The position numbers and the translations under genes are program-made. Below the pieces are notes generated by a model, which worked only from the letters and a program-made list of their open reading frames with translations, searched no databases and had not been told where the DNA came from. Shown here piece by piece: positions 47,061 to 59,110 of a DNA stretch of 64,000 nt (its first letter is position 1; every line of letters starts with the position of its first letter). Source of the DNA: Macrotrachela quadricornifera (lineage: Eukaryota; Rotifera; Eurotatoria; Philodinida; Philodinidae); assembly GCA_022393335.1 (NCBI GenBank), contig JAJEKB010020526.1:369204-433203 (forward strand), written 5' to 3'.

Positions 47061-48990
47061 TTAGATATACCTATTCAAAAATAGAAATAGTTTGATTGAG
47101 TTTTTTTACAGATTTTTATTTTTAAAAATCCTTATGTTCAGAAAGTAATCAATTTACTGAAAAAAAGATATAAAATAGAATATATTTAGGCTACTCTTTT
47201 CGAATGTTCAGTTGTTTATGTTCTAGAGTCATAATGGTCATATGCATCCGTTTTCATTTTATGAAGAATTTGTGCTTACTATTTTAACTGAATGATAGAA
47301 TATAAATCAATCAATGGGAAAGAACAATGAATATGAACTTGAAACTGACCTAAACGAAATGAATCTTTAGTTTTTAAATCAATTAATTGTGTTTTATGGA
47401 AAAAGCAGAAGCATCTTTCTTATTCTTTTATGAAGCAAATGTCAGCAGTTTTGATAAATAGCAAGAAATTGAGCAATTAATAAAAGTTTATGTCCGACAT
47501 GATTCTAGAAGGCTGATCTAAAAATATCATAATCGAACTTTCTGTTTAATTTATCATCTCATATCAACAAGTGTTTCGTTTTTCGTTGTTTTATTCAAAG
47601 AAATCTTTAGTTACAAGACTTATTAAATAACGGCACAATCAATGATTTACTGGTAGAACTAACCAATATTATGTCGAATAAACTGATCTAAAAATTAGAT
47701 AAGTTAATCTTTAATTCGAGAATTCATTTTCAAAAAATAGAAATCTTGTTTCTTGTTCCTTGTTTAAGCTTACAAATTTTTATATATGAAATTTGATCAG
47801 TGTGGAAAACGAAAATAGTTAACAAAAAGACGATGATTAACTTAAACTTGAACAATATATGTAAAAATAATAGTTTTATTTGATATTTGAATTATTATCT
47901 TCTTTGAAAAACTAGATATTTCCTTTATTCTAGATTACGGGAACTTTTTCATATTTGATATCCTAATTAAATTTAAAGGTGATAAGTTTTATTTGAATAC
48001 TTTTATCGTTTAACATTTGAAACAATTATTTAGCTCTTTCACTTACACTCTCACTTTTGTGTTCGTTCTGTGAACAATCAAATGCTTGTCGACTCTAATA
48101 TATAAAAGAAAAGAATTAATAATGGATATTCGATTGGACATGTATTCGATCACTTATCTATTTAAAATACACTTTTAACGAATACCAACAACATCTTTCC
48201 AATCAATAAGCTACATTGAGATAAATAGTTTAGAAACAAAAAGAGTTAATCAACGTTTATCTTAAATCGCTATAAATTGAAAATATAAACTTAACTAAGT
48301 AGTCAACTATTAAATCAATCATTAGTTAGTTTATAAATATTATTATCTGTTCTATCGAACATTAAATTTATTCTTCATCTTTCGCAATTTCTCCTGATGA
48401 TGCAGATCAATACTGCGTTCTACAAAAAACATCTAGTTTATACACTAATCTGCTTATATCAATATGATTATATTCGAGTGAAAAAACAAATATCTATGTG
48501 TTTAACTTATGTATCATGTTACTTTTTATTTCATTATTTACTCACACTTTTCTACTTAATTCTTTATATCGTATTTCGTATTTTTAAGATTTCCTAACCA
48601 ATCAATATTTTTTGTTCAAATTAATGAAATTCAAAATATATTACTCGTTTTGAAGTGCGATATCGATTTCTGCAAGTTTATTCCTTCTTTGATGTTCTTG
48701 TGTATTCTCATTAGAACTTTTGAATGTGATATTTTCAAGTAAATGAAAACCACACTAAAAGCGCACATATCAATGATAGATTTAAAATTTTTAACACAGG
48801 GTTCAATTTTGAACAACGATGCTTTCACCCTCTATCCGATAGAATATCGGCTCATTTTTGACCATTTCCTCTGGAAAAAATTGAAAACAAGATGCAAAAA
48901 ACGAGCGCTCACGCTAAGCTTTCTCTTCGTTGAGCCAGTCACTGGCATCTATTAATTGTCTGGCGTAATTTGCACTGAACTCTGAAAATC
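47061..48990. other. No supported gene
   Basis: AT-rich. ORFs of 65-70 codons at 48,397 and 48,743 have no motifs and overlap on both strands. Confidence 0.5.
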
Positions 48991-48999
48991 CTCACGAAA

Positions 49000-50930
49000 T
49001 TATTTATCTTTTCGTAGAATCTATACCAAATTACTTGAAAGCATACGAATTGATTCATAGTTTTGAATAAATTCTACGAAACCTTTATCGACTACACGAA
49101 ACCATAATAGTTTAGCATAAACTGCGCGGTATCATTCAGAAATACACGAAACTACTCATAGTTTGGTATAGATTCTGCTGAACCTTGACTGAATATACAA
49201 AACCACTAATCTTTTTACCTAACTTTTGCTAAGCCTTCACCAACTACGTAAAACTATTTTTAGTTTGGCATAAATTCTCCCGTTCCTTGACCGGCTAGAG
49301 GAAGTCATGATAGTTTGTCATAAACTGTGCGGTACCATTCAGAAATACACGAAACTACTCATAGTTTGGCATAGATTCTGCTGAACCTTTATCAATTATA
49401 CAGAACCATTAATAGTTTGGCGTAAATTCTACCAACCTTTGGATTACTAAACGAAACTATTGATAGTTTGGTATATACTCTGCCAAACCTTGAATGAATA
49501 TATGAAATCATCGATAGTTTGGTACGTATTCTGCCAAACCTTGAACTACTGTACGAAACCATTGACAGTTTTGAAAAACTGTACGATACCATTCAAAAAT
49601 ATACGGAACTACTCATTGTTTGGCACAGTTTATGCCAAACCTTTAACCACTACACGAAATTACAGGTAGTTTGGCATAAATTCTGCGAAGCCTTGAGTTA
49701 CTGCACGAATCCATCGATAGTTTGGTACATATTTCGTCGAACCTTGAGTGGCTACACGAAACCATTGATGGTTTCACAAAAACGTTACTGTACCATTCAG
49801 AGATATAGGAAACTGCTTATCGTTTGGCATTAACTATGCCGAACCTTTAACTACTATGCGCAACCATTGATGGTTTCATATAAGTTTTGACAAACTTTGT
49901 GCGACTGTACGAAACTCATGGCAGTTTCGCAATAATTTTTCCAAACCTCAAGAAATTGTACGAAACTAACGACCATTTTGCAAAAACTATACCGAACCAT
50001 TTTCAAGTACACGAAGCTAAATATCGTTCCGTGTGATCAAGACGAAACCTTCCTGTGAAGTACCGCATTCTAGAAGGTCTTGTGTTACAAGTACGAGACC
50101 ATTTCTTAAGGGAAAGCACTATGAGTCGTTTGGTAAAAAGTATACAGAACCAATGCCACACATCACGAAGCTAAATAACGTTTGGTATTACGCGTGCGAA
50201 TCCTGTGTTGTTCTACTGAACTGTGAATGCTTCTGCATAGTTTGTACTATACCTTCATGGGTTTAGAGGAAACTATGACTCGCTTCGTGTAGATAAACGA
50301 AACCTTCATATGAACAATCGAAGGATAGAAGGTTTCGCATAACAAATACTGAACCATCACAAGTTTAGTAATAAACTTGCTAAGCTTTCAATGAATTTTC
50401 GAAGCTTTTAAAGATTCGCACAAGTTATACGAAACTGAAAGACGATCAGTATCATATCTACTGAACCTTCAATAAGTACCCAAACTCCTCGGGGTTCCGG
50501 ATGAATCTTACCGAGCTTCCAAGGATTCAAGTACTTCGCACTAAACTTTCAATGTTTATACTAAACCATGCTTGGTTTGGGTGAACGTGTTCTGAACCTT
50601 TTGAAAACTTACGAACCCTCAATGGTATCGTACAAAATAGCCTGAACCATCAGAAGTCCTACGAAACTAGGAATAGTTTGGTAGAAAATACACTAAACTC
50701 ACTGTGAGACTACGAAACCGCTGATGGTTCTGCGGACATGGCACAAAACTATGATTAGTTTCGCGTACCATATAGAAAACCTTTAGATGGTTTTTTTTTC
50801 CCGACTGCAAAATCTTCTCGACCCTACTGAATCTAAAATAGTTCAGTAGATCAAGCACGAAACCTTTTTCAATTTTCCGAACTTAAAAACGTTCGGTGGA
50901 AGCATAGAAAACCTTCTGAGTTCAGTAAAA
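49000..50930. repeat. Minisatellite array, about 52-bp unit
   Basis: Units such as ACGAAACCATTGATAGTTTG, then GTATAAATTCTGCC, then GAACCTTGAACTACT repeat with drift for nearly 2 kb. The set of overlapping ORFs at 49,392-50,266 (repeated MVWYI/IVWHS-like phrases) is the repeat in translation. Confidence 0.8.
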
Positions 50931-50950
50931 CACCAATTTTTTTAGAGAGT

Positions 50951-51989
50951 AATAGAGTGCGTTTCTTTTCACTAAATCTATTTCTTCTGATCAGAAATCC
51001 TATGTCCATGACTAGATTCGTGAGACTAAGATAAAAAGGATCGTGGAACGATACTTTTTCCTGATAGTAGTATGATCGGTATAATCTTTAAAACATTCTA
51101 ATAACTAATATAACTGACATGGAGTAATGTCAGCTTTATTATTCGATAGAAAAATAATGTACTTTATACAAAAAAGATGATGAATGTTATAATAAAAACC
51201 AGAAGCATAATATGATGGTTGTTATAGGAGATTTTCGATGCCGTTTAAGCGGGATCCTAAAAACATTAAAATATTGTTTATCAGTATATTCTTCAACTGC
51301 ACATGTGAAATAAGAATCCTCAGTAGAAACGGAACCGATATCTTGAAACCAGATGCAAAATTTGTATAAGTCGCAAAGTCTGATGTGGTTATATGAAGGT
51401 AAAGTGGCTTCTTCGTTACATAATTCTATTTTGCGACTTACATCATTTGAGTCTTCTCATAATGGGAAAGTCGACTTCATCAAAAAATGCAAAAGCGTTT
51501 TTAGTGTAGCAACTTATTTTATAAAACAACTCATTTTATTCCTTGATTTTATGCAGGCAGCTCTTGCATATAAAAAGGCGAATCATTACATCTGGCATAT
51601 ACTGATGTTCAAAAGCCTACGGTCAATCGGAACTTCTGGAATGAAGCCCAAGAAAATGAACGTTTCAACGTTGCCTCTCTCATCCAGTACTTTCTGTGCT
51701 ACAAAATTTGAGTTACTTAAAGTGGCTACAACGAAGCAGTTGTACTATAGGGTACCCTGAATGCGCGATAGGAGTTGTTTATTGCTCGAAGTTTCTGGTT
51801 ATTGAGTAGCTAAAAGCGTATCTGTTTATTTCAACCAAGAAAAACAAATGTTCTTAAAACTTTGTTCCGAGAGCAGGTCAATAAATGGACTGTTTTGGAA
51901 CTCAAGAACATGCTTTTCATTTCGAAAGAAAGCTTCACTACAAAAAATTGAAACACGGACTTTAGCTGCCCGACAATTTCTAAAGTCTT
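50951..51989. other. Unassigned stretch with weak coding-like pieces
   Basis: A + ORF of 135 codons lies at 51,353-51,760 with no recognisable motif. Its minus strand has coding-like segments in several frames (for example VLDERGNVETFIFLGFIPEV near 51,660 and FQDIGSVSTEDSYF near 51,340). The minus-strand pieces are separated by stops. Base composition is less AT-rich than the neighbours, which suggests an old decayed gene or element on the minus strand. I cannot name it. Confidence 0.3.
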
Positions 51990-52232
51990 CTAAAAGAGTA
52001 TTTCTAGAATTAAGTGAATTTCAAAGATGTATGCCGCCTCGCAGTTTGCCCTGGCCTCCGCCGGTGAAGCACATTCTTTTGAATACATTGTGACGCACTG
52101 CTCCATGCAAAGATCAGAATCATAGTTTTCCATTGTAATGGAAGGCATATTACTCGAAGTATACGTCGAACAGTCTTCTGGATGGCACTAACATGTACAT
52201 TTCGAAGTCATAACAGAAGTTGTGCTCAGGAA
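51990..52232 (-). pseudogene. Secreted Cys-rich protein pseudogene, 3' part
   Basis: Minus-strand reading gives SKCTC, stop, CHPEDC, about 20 residues, then DLCMEQC, then KECASPAEARANC, and ends at a TAG near 51,990. The spacing of the first cysteines and the last four resembles, at a distance, the intact 10-Cys protein at 60,752-61,015. The internal stop (TAG) stands where that protein has Gln. The gene is cut at 52,233 by a foldback element. Beyond the element, in the same frame after removing the duplicated 8 bases, the reading becomes a hydrophobic signal-like segment (54,525-54,577). Confidence 0.5.
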
Positions 52233-52597
52233 TAAGGGTTTCACTTTAACTTTACTTTAAAAGTTACAATTAAAGAACTGCATTTTCAAATTTCGACTTT
52301 GAATTTTCAAAGTTTAAAATGAGTTCTAAATATACCTTAAGATCTTCAAGTCGTATATAATAGGAGTACCCTTAGGTCCTCACCTACTATTTAATAGGGA
52401 TACCCTTGGGTCCTCATCTGCTATACTATAGAGATACCCTTGGGTCCTCAACTTAGAGATGGCACCATATATTTATTTTACAAGTAACTAATACCCCTCG
52501 TAAAATACTGATCGCCGCCTCTGCTTTTCTATTAGTCGAAAAACGGTCCAATCAGATGGCAGCAAACTGTAGCTCGCTCATTTCGCGGACAAGCGTC

Positions 52598-53035
52598 GGA
52601 GATTCTATGAGAACTTTTCTAGAGCACCATTGATAACCTCAAATTAGCCGGAATAACCCTATGATGCGTCCTTTTCTTGATGGAGAAAAAACACGTCGAA
52701 ATCTGATCGGCTGTTATAAAAGAGTTTCAACCAATCAAATTTCGAGTCGGTTTTCGTCCATAAAGATAAAGACGAAAAATAGGGTTATTCGGACTAATAT
52801 GAGGTTAACAATGGTGCTCTACAAAAGTCCTTATAGAGTTCCCGACAGTTGTCCGTGAATCAAGCCAGTTACAGTTTCCAGGTATCTGCTTGGCTGTTGC
52901 AAAAGAGTCTCAGCCAATCAGATTTCGAGACATTCTTTCACCAATCAAGATTAGGACGCATCTTAGGATTGTTCGGGCCAATTTGAGGGTATTAAAGGTG
53001 CTCTACGAAAGTCCTCATAAAACCTTTCATGGCTA
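52598..53035. repeat. Three related copies of an 80-bp repeat
   Basis: The copy at 52,598-52,668 is inverted at 52,765-52,850 and occurs again, more diverged, at 52,945-53,025 (landmarks GTGCTCTA, CCTCAAATTAG, AATAACCCTA). The 65-codon ORF at 52,661 follows from this repeat. Confidence 0.6.
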
Positions 53036-53546
53036 CCTATGAAATAAGTGTGTAACGATTTTATGAAAAATTTGATGAATTTTGAGATTTTATAATAAAT
53101 TTTGAAGAAATCGTCGAGTTTTGTAGTTTTCATGTATAATTTGAATTTTTTATTCTTTTGTGAAACTCAGAAGTTTTTTCGACGAAAAATAGTGAGTGTA
53201 AGTTTCAAGTCTAGGTTTTTAGGGCTCTCCCTTACATACACTCCCGTTACAGATCCCCCTCCCCCCACCTTACAGACATATCTCTGTTACAGACCCTAGC
53301 AATCAAAATCAAAGAGCATGACGTGTGCTTTGATATTGATGAGGAGGGATAAAGAGGAAAGATAAATAAAATCAAGATCTTCACATAAGTTTTCCTCAGT
53401 AGTGGGGCGACGAGAGAAAAGAGCAGTCAAGATCATTACATGTTATGCTTAGCAGCAAACAAGAGCTGATGATTGTTTAGTATATTTCTTCTGAAAGTAT
53501 TTGAGTTCCACGTTTTGGTCCCAAAGGGACTGTGCTGACAAGCTTT

Positions 53547-54055
53547 TTTTATTATAGCGAAAATTTTCGATCTTTCACGATCATTTTCAACCTTTTCACG
53601 ACCAATACACTAGATGTTATACAAACAATTTCAAAAACAAAATATGAAACTAGACAATATAAATATGAACAATTATAATTGAAACAAACATTAACTTGTA
53701 ACATCAATATCATTCACATCATTATCCGGTGTTTTTTCTTTATTTGAATGGTGTTGATCAAATCCTATAGCATGTACTTTGAGGGTGTGAGGATGAGGGT
53801 GGGTAAGGTAATTCATTATAGATACATGTTATTAGATTTGATCAACACCATTCAAATAAGGAAAAAACACCGGATAATGATGCGAACGATATTGATGTTA
53901 CAAGTTAATATTTGTTTCAATTATAATTGTTAATATTTATGTTGTCTAGTTTTATATTTTGTTTTTGAAATTGTTTGTAAAACATCTAGTATATTGGTTG
54001 TGAAAAGGTTGAAAATGATCGTGAAAGATCGAAAATTTTCGTTATAATAAAAACG
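53547..54055. repeat. Long near-perfect hairpin, about 220-bp arms and 70-bp loop
   Basis: The left arm (53,547-53,767) from TTTTTATTATAGCGAAAATT to GGTGTTGATCAAATC is an almost exact reverse complement of the right arm (53,837-54,055). The loop includes GAGGGTGTGAGGATGAGGGT. Such a palindrome can form a cruciform or, if transcribed, a long double-stranded RNA. Confidence 0.8.
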
Positions 54056-54524
54056 AATAAAAAATTCAAATTATACATGAAAACTACAAAACTATGATTT
54101 CTTCAAAGCGTGCAATGATTTCCTGCTATCTGATTGAACCGTTTTTCGACTAATACAAAAACGAGCGCAGCGACCAGCATTTTACGATACGTACTTAGTT
54201 ACTAGTGGAGTAAATATATGACGCCATTCTTAACTTGAGGGACCAAGGATACCCCTAGTGTATAGCAGATGAGGACTCAAGGGTACCTCTATAGTATAGT
54301 AGTTGAGGACCTAAGGGTGTCCCTATTGAATAGTAGTTGAAGATCTATGGATACTCATATTATGTAGGATTTGAGGACCTTAAGGTGTATTTAGAACTCA
54401 CTTTAAACTTTGAAAAATTAAAGTCAAAGTTTGAAAGTGGGGCACTTTAACTGTTAAAGTTTAATGTTGCACTTTAAATTTTAAACTTTAACAAAGTGTT
54501 TTCAAAGTTAAAGTGACGCCCCTA

Positions 54525-54577
54525 CTTAGGAGATACGACACAATGAGCACCAACCAGAAAATATGAGTACGGATTAT
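54525..54577 (-). pseudogene. Secreted Cys-rich protein pseudogene, 5' part (signal peptide)
   Basis: Minus-strand reading gives IIRTHIFWLVLIVSYLLST in the frame of the 3' part at 52,232. It resembles the signal peptide of the intact protein at 60,752 (MYRHMFILLILVFIIYAS). The expected ATG reads ATA, so the start is lost as well. The pair shows that the foldback element inserted inside a signal-peptide coding region. Confidence 0.45.
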
Positions 54578-55796
54578 TAATCTGTAAAAAAAATGGCAAA
54601 TTGCCGAAAGGTTCGAAAAATAAAAACTTACTTCAAAAGAGTATTTCGCAGAAGAGACAGAATTTGCAGTTAAGAGTTTTGCTTAAAGAAATGACAGTAT
54701 ACCTGTTTGCCAATGATACCTCGTAGCTGATAAGAATCGAAAAAATCTATAAGACAACCACTCATACTTCTTTTTTTATTACAACAATTTCGTTAGATTG
54801 GAAGAAAGTGAGCGATATACGAAACTTATTTGAGATGCAAATTCATTCGTTACAATAAACTGCATAGTTGCGTGACAAGTCTTCGTCAACGTTCAGATTG
54901 AGAAAGAATGATAATAAAGGTGTGAGTATCTGTTCCTTTCTACTCCTGATTCTTGCTCAATCTTTTAGCGCCAGTTTCACTCTTTCACTCTAGTCTAAAT
55001 ATTACTGCCACACTATGTCTCTCTCTCACCCTCAACCTAACTCAGAATTAATAAAATGCAAAAGTTTTGCTAACTAGATGTAAAGAAAAAAAATTAGTTT
55101 AATTTTTGCTGCACTTAAAAATTGATTTTGTTTCTGGAAAGTTTCCAAAAAGGTTCCGTAGGTGCCAAGAGCTTCTAAATAGGCTGAAATGCTCAAAGGA
55201 ACGATTATTGAAATCTGCTAAACCTGAAAGGCTTTTATGATGTATCGAGGCGAAGAACTATCTCCTACGAAACCTTTATGTTTCTCTATTAGGTCTTAAG
55301 TTTTCTTCAAAAATTATGGAGATTTTATACAAAAATTTACAGAATCAATGGAACTTGGTAGCAAGTCTTTATGGTTTCTTACGAAAGCATGGGGCTTAAT
55401 ATGGGACTCTGAACATTTGGTGCTTACCTACGGAACCTCAACCTTGATTCGGTTTAGAGTATCGATAATACTTTTATAAACCCTTAGGAACATAATATTA
55501 ATTCCACCGTCATAAACCGTAGTACAATGCGAGAGCTAATGAATGCTTTTAGGGTTTATTATTGTTTCTCATAAACTTCTTGAAGCCTACATTAGCTCTA
55601 TCACTGTAAAAGAATTTTTGAAATTGTAATCAATAAGATACTCAAAAGAATTTATGAGATTGTCATCCACCCTAAAAGAGCTTATCAAAATTCCAAGTAT
55701 GATGTTTTGATTTGATAAACGCATTTGTAGGCATTATTATTCTACACTTGTTTTGCAATGCAGAAGTGCTAGTGGTTTGACGACTCAATTTTTAAC
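54578..55796. other. No supported gene
   Basis: No ORF with a motif. GAAACCTTT/GGTTCCG-type motifs at 55,150-55,450 recall the 52-bp array but are sparse. Confidence 0.45.
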
Positions 55797-56125
55797 TAGG
55801 GGTGGCACTTCATCTTTATTTTATTTGGTGAAGTAAAGTGAGAAAAATTAAGTAATCTTTTTTCAAGTTTTTCCATCAATTCTCAGTGCGGCATCATTTG
55901 TAAATAAGTATATAGGATAACATGACTATATACATCATTGCTTGATTCGTAGATTAAGATCAAGCAAAACAAATAAATCTAAAAACTAACGATCATTCGT
56001 TAATAAATGATAAATATGGGTTAGATAACTTTAGTTTTCACATTTAAACTATTTATATTTTACTCAACTCTGCCTTACTTTACTTCACTTTTTCAAAAAA
56101 AAATTAAGATAAAGTGCTATCCCTA
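55797..56125. mobile_element. Small hAT-type MITE
   Basis: The ends are TAGGGGTGGCACTTCATCTT and (reversed) TAGGGATAGCACTTTATCTT, 329 bp apart, with subterminal CACTTTACTTCAC-like repeats. The ends resemble those of the 52,233-54,524 element. A clean 8-bp duplication is not visible. Confidence 0.6.
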
Positions 56126-56356
56126 GTTTTTTTCTTTCAAATATTTTTCTCGACAGTCTAGAGGAAATTCTTCAGAAAATTTCTTCAAGTACACGATTAA
56201 TCATTTTTAATCAAAAAATGAGTAAAAAGACTATATGTAAATGAAAGACCTTACATCGTATTATCGTTAGGAATGCAGAAAATTCCTTTTTCTCCATTGA
56301 GTATAGTGAAGGTTTTGATTCAAGAATCCCATAAATTCGACGAAAGTTAGATGTGA

Positions 56357-56539
56357 ATGAAAAGTAATTTCACTTGTTCGATAAAAAATGAAAATTTAAT
56401 TACTAAATCTATCTCAAGATTTGATGCAAATGTGGTGAAACTTGATTCGGATGTATCTCTTTCATCAAACATTGCTAACTCTTCCAATGCATCTAGTACT
56501 TCAAATTTTGTTTTAGACAGTCTGAATAAATCTGCTTAA
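56357..56539 (+). CDS. Short Ser/Asn-rich ORF, unknown
   Basis: 60 codons (MKSNFTCSIKNENLI to VLDSLNKSA), rich in Ser and Asn, ending 21 bases before the left end of the next transposon. I do not recognise it. It has no signal peptide or motif. It may be a chance ORF or a shred of a transposase N-terminus. Confidence 0.15.
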   Translation: MKSNFTCSIKNENLITKSISRFDANVVKLDSDVSLSSNIANSSNASSTSNFVLDSLNKSA

Positions 56540-56560
56540 ACTGTACACGAAGAGGTTGAC

Positions 56561-59110
56561 TATCATTTACCCCCAATTTTATTTCACTGGGGTAATTAAC
56601 CAAGGAATATCAAAACTGGTAACTAATTGGGAATTTTTATTTGGGGATTTGTTTAACTGGGGATCTTTTCTGCTATATTTTTGTCATATATGGGCAAAAT
56701 GAGGATCAGGTCACGTCGCTAACGCATAGAATCGCTCTTGTGTGGACTATTCTAAAGTTGTGAGCGTAAGCATTGTGTAGAAGAGTCTATGTGCTTGTTA
56801 TCCTAGTTGGACAATCGCATGGAATGTGCTGCATATAGCGCTTTCGATCTGTTAAGGACGTAACGCGGTCCTGATTTTGCCCATATATATGCCCAACAGA
56901 TCTTAAATCGGTCTTGTCCTGTGTCGTCTTCTGTACAACATCGGTAAGTTAGGGTCTGATATGAACAAAAATGCCCTAAGTCAACTTTCTCATCATTTAT
57001 ACGATTGTAAACATTTAAGAAACATCGATGATTCGGATGACCAACTAGAAACTTTTTAGACTCAAAATGCATCTAGAATTAGGACGATATCAAGTTCTTT
57101 GATTATGTATTTTAAGACGAATCAGGCTGAGAATTGAGTATCCTGGACACCTTTTTTTCTGAAGAACTAGTGTCCAGATTTTAAAAATCGATGAAAGTTA
57201 ATCATAATTTTTCAACTTTTTCAGAGAGCTGCAGTTAATTGTTTTTTTTAATACTAGACACTGTTAATGAATCTTTTAAAATAAAAGAAAATTGGTCACC
57301 AGTTTTGTTGGAAAAGATTTTGTTTTATAACCAGTTGTTTAAAGTGGTTCAAAATAAACAATGAGCTTTGATTGAAATTTTTAGGTCTGGTCACCAGTTT
57401 TTCAGAAAAACATTTTTCAGAAGACACAGTTCTCAAGCTAGTTCACTGTAAAAGATATGGTCAACGAAACTCCACACACTCTAAAAAAAATAGGAACTTT
57501 ACCGAACCCTCCAGAGAGGTTTCGTAGGAGATGGTTCGGTTCGTGTACCCACGCATCGATCCTTTTAAGGTTTTTTAGATTTTAACAATCGTTTATTTAG
57601 GCTTTTGGACGCATTTGGAAGCTTTTAAACATCTACGAAACGTTTTTGGAGGGTTCGGTAGAGTTCCTACTTTTTTTTAGAGTGCATCAGCTCGAATAGA
57701 ATTTCTTAAATTATGAATGATTTTACAATACAGTTGGTAATTAGAACGTATTGCAGATTATCTAGGAAAATCATCCTATGATTGTGGAATAGGAATCTCC
57801 GGTTGAAATGTGAGTCCTCCATATGTTCTTAAAGGAGATAGCTATTCTACCCGTTTTGAAGTGAGATAAAACTTGTTCAATTATTTAGGAGATATAAAAT
57901 GCATAGGATGTTTCAGAAGACTTACAGCCATTCTGGTAACCGGAAAGTTATTTTTCCCGACTAATAATGTCTAGTAGTAAGTGTTGGCGGGATCACTATC
58001 AATTGTATCATTTATATGACTATGGGCAAGAGTCACTATAATCGAAGAATTATCACAAAACGGATAATTAATATACAATCAGTCAATGATAGTGTCGTAC
58101 TGTAGAACAGTTTACTAGAAAAGCATTATTTTCAATATTCCGATGCTGGAATAAGTTTGTATATAATGCGTCATTGTTTTTTATACTAAATCAGTTGTTA
58201 CACATAGATAGTAAGATTGCATTTGTTGCAAATTGAATCGCTTGAACAAATTCTAGTACTAGTTCTATATTTCTCACAGATGTAACAACGAACGCTTTTC
58301 TGGTGACCAAATAGGAAGTTTTTCCTATGACAGTTCTTACACATTTTAATATAAAATAATATTCTGTCTCAACCGATTACATCAACTAAATAAAGCCCGC
58401 AGAACTGAGTCTACTGAAGTTCATCACTTGAAAATCAGTTTTCATAGCAATTATCATCAAAGACATGTCTGGTAACCAGGATATATTTTCAGTTCTTAAA
58501 ATGACAACTATAAGCATGAAAAAACTTCCTGCTGATATCATAAATGCCCTAAGTCAAATATCAGTGTGTGTGAGTTCATTCTGGTCACCACACTGACCAT
58601 AAAGTACTAATTAATATTAAAGCAAACTAACTGAAAACCTTCGATAATTGGTAGTTTGAACGTCTCAAAAAGTATTTAGGAAGAAATTTAAAGGTTTCGT
58701 CTTAGCACCTAAATGCTATCGTGAGATATCAAACAATACTAGATTTCTAAGCAAATGCAAAATGTATATAAATCTCATGTCTGGTCACCAGAACTGCGAT
58801 AGTCGTTGGACTATGCAAACACACGAAGAGGATTCAGAAATTGAGTCAGGAAGATACGAATAGCGCCAGATGAAATCTGTTCAAGTAGGTTTTGATAGTT
58901 CTTACTTCGAGGAAATGAACTTTTAGCATCGTATTATTGTTAAATCTAACTTGACGTATGACAGTTTTTGTATAAAAAATTCCCAGTTAAAAAAGTCCTC
59001 AAATAAAAATCTCCAATTGGTTACCAGTTTTGATGTCATCTGATTAATTATCCCAAGTGGGGATAAAATTTGGGAATGAATCTGGGGACCACAATTTGGC
59101 GTAAATGATA
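56561..59110. mobile_element. DNA element with TATCATTTAC inverted ends
   Basis: A perfect 10-bp terminal match TATCATTTAC / GTAAATGATA opens imperfect arms of about 120 bp. Shared landmarks are ATCAAAACTGGTAAC, AATTGG, TTTTTATTTG and TTAACTGGG. The interior has no transposase ORF but recurrent TCTGGTNACCA motifs (near 57,294, 57,390, 57,937, 58,293, 58,470, 58,581, 58,780). A CACTA-like MITE is nested inside. The superfamily is not identified. Confidence 0.65.
57477..57684. mobile_element. CACTA-like MITE, nested
   Basis: The ends are CACTCTAAAAAAAATAGGAA and (reversed) CACTCTAAAAAAAAGTAGGA, extending through ACTTTACCGAACCCTCC / ACTCTACCGAACCCTCC. Length 208 bp. CACTVTAAAA-type ends suggest the CACTA/EnSpm group, but the 3-bp target duplication cannot be confirmed. 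Another copy begins at 63,750. Confidence 0.6.

Larger units (their letters stand above)
41963..50950. mobile_element. Possible large CACTA-like repeat block
   Basis: The left end reads CACTAAGAAAAAAAGGATCT. The right end, reversed, reads CTCTAAAAAAATTGGTGTTT then ACTGAAC, similar to the ends of smaller elements at 57,477 and 63,750. Both margins (42,000-42,550 and 49,000-50,940) are rich in GGTTCGGTA / GAAACC motifs. The interior is degenerate tandem repeats, plus a later hAT insertion. I see no transposase. The two ends may belong to separate elements, so the extent is a proposal. Confidence 0.3.
52233..54524. mobile_element. hAT-like foldback element splitting the Cys-rich pseudogene
   Basis: The ends are TAAGGGTTTCACTTTAACTT and (reversed) TAGGGGCGTCACTTTAACTT. 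The flanks CTCAGGAA (52,225-52,232) and CTTAGGAG (54,525-54,532) match at 6 of 8, as an aged hAT target duplication would. It contains the same minisatellite family as the element at 6,478 (52,330-52,460 and, inverted, 54,237-54,385) and several nested inverted repeats, including a long near-perfect hairpin. No transposase gene. Confidence 0.65.

Noticed and set aside
49392..50266. Several + and - ORFs of 60-104 codons.
   Set aside because: The translation repeats the same phrases every roughly 17 residues, matching the 52-bp minisatellite.
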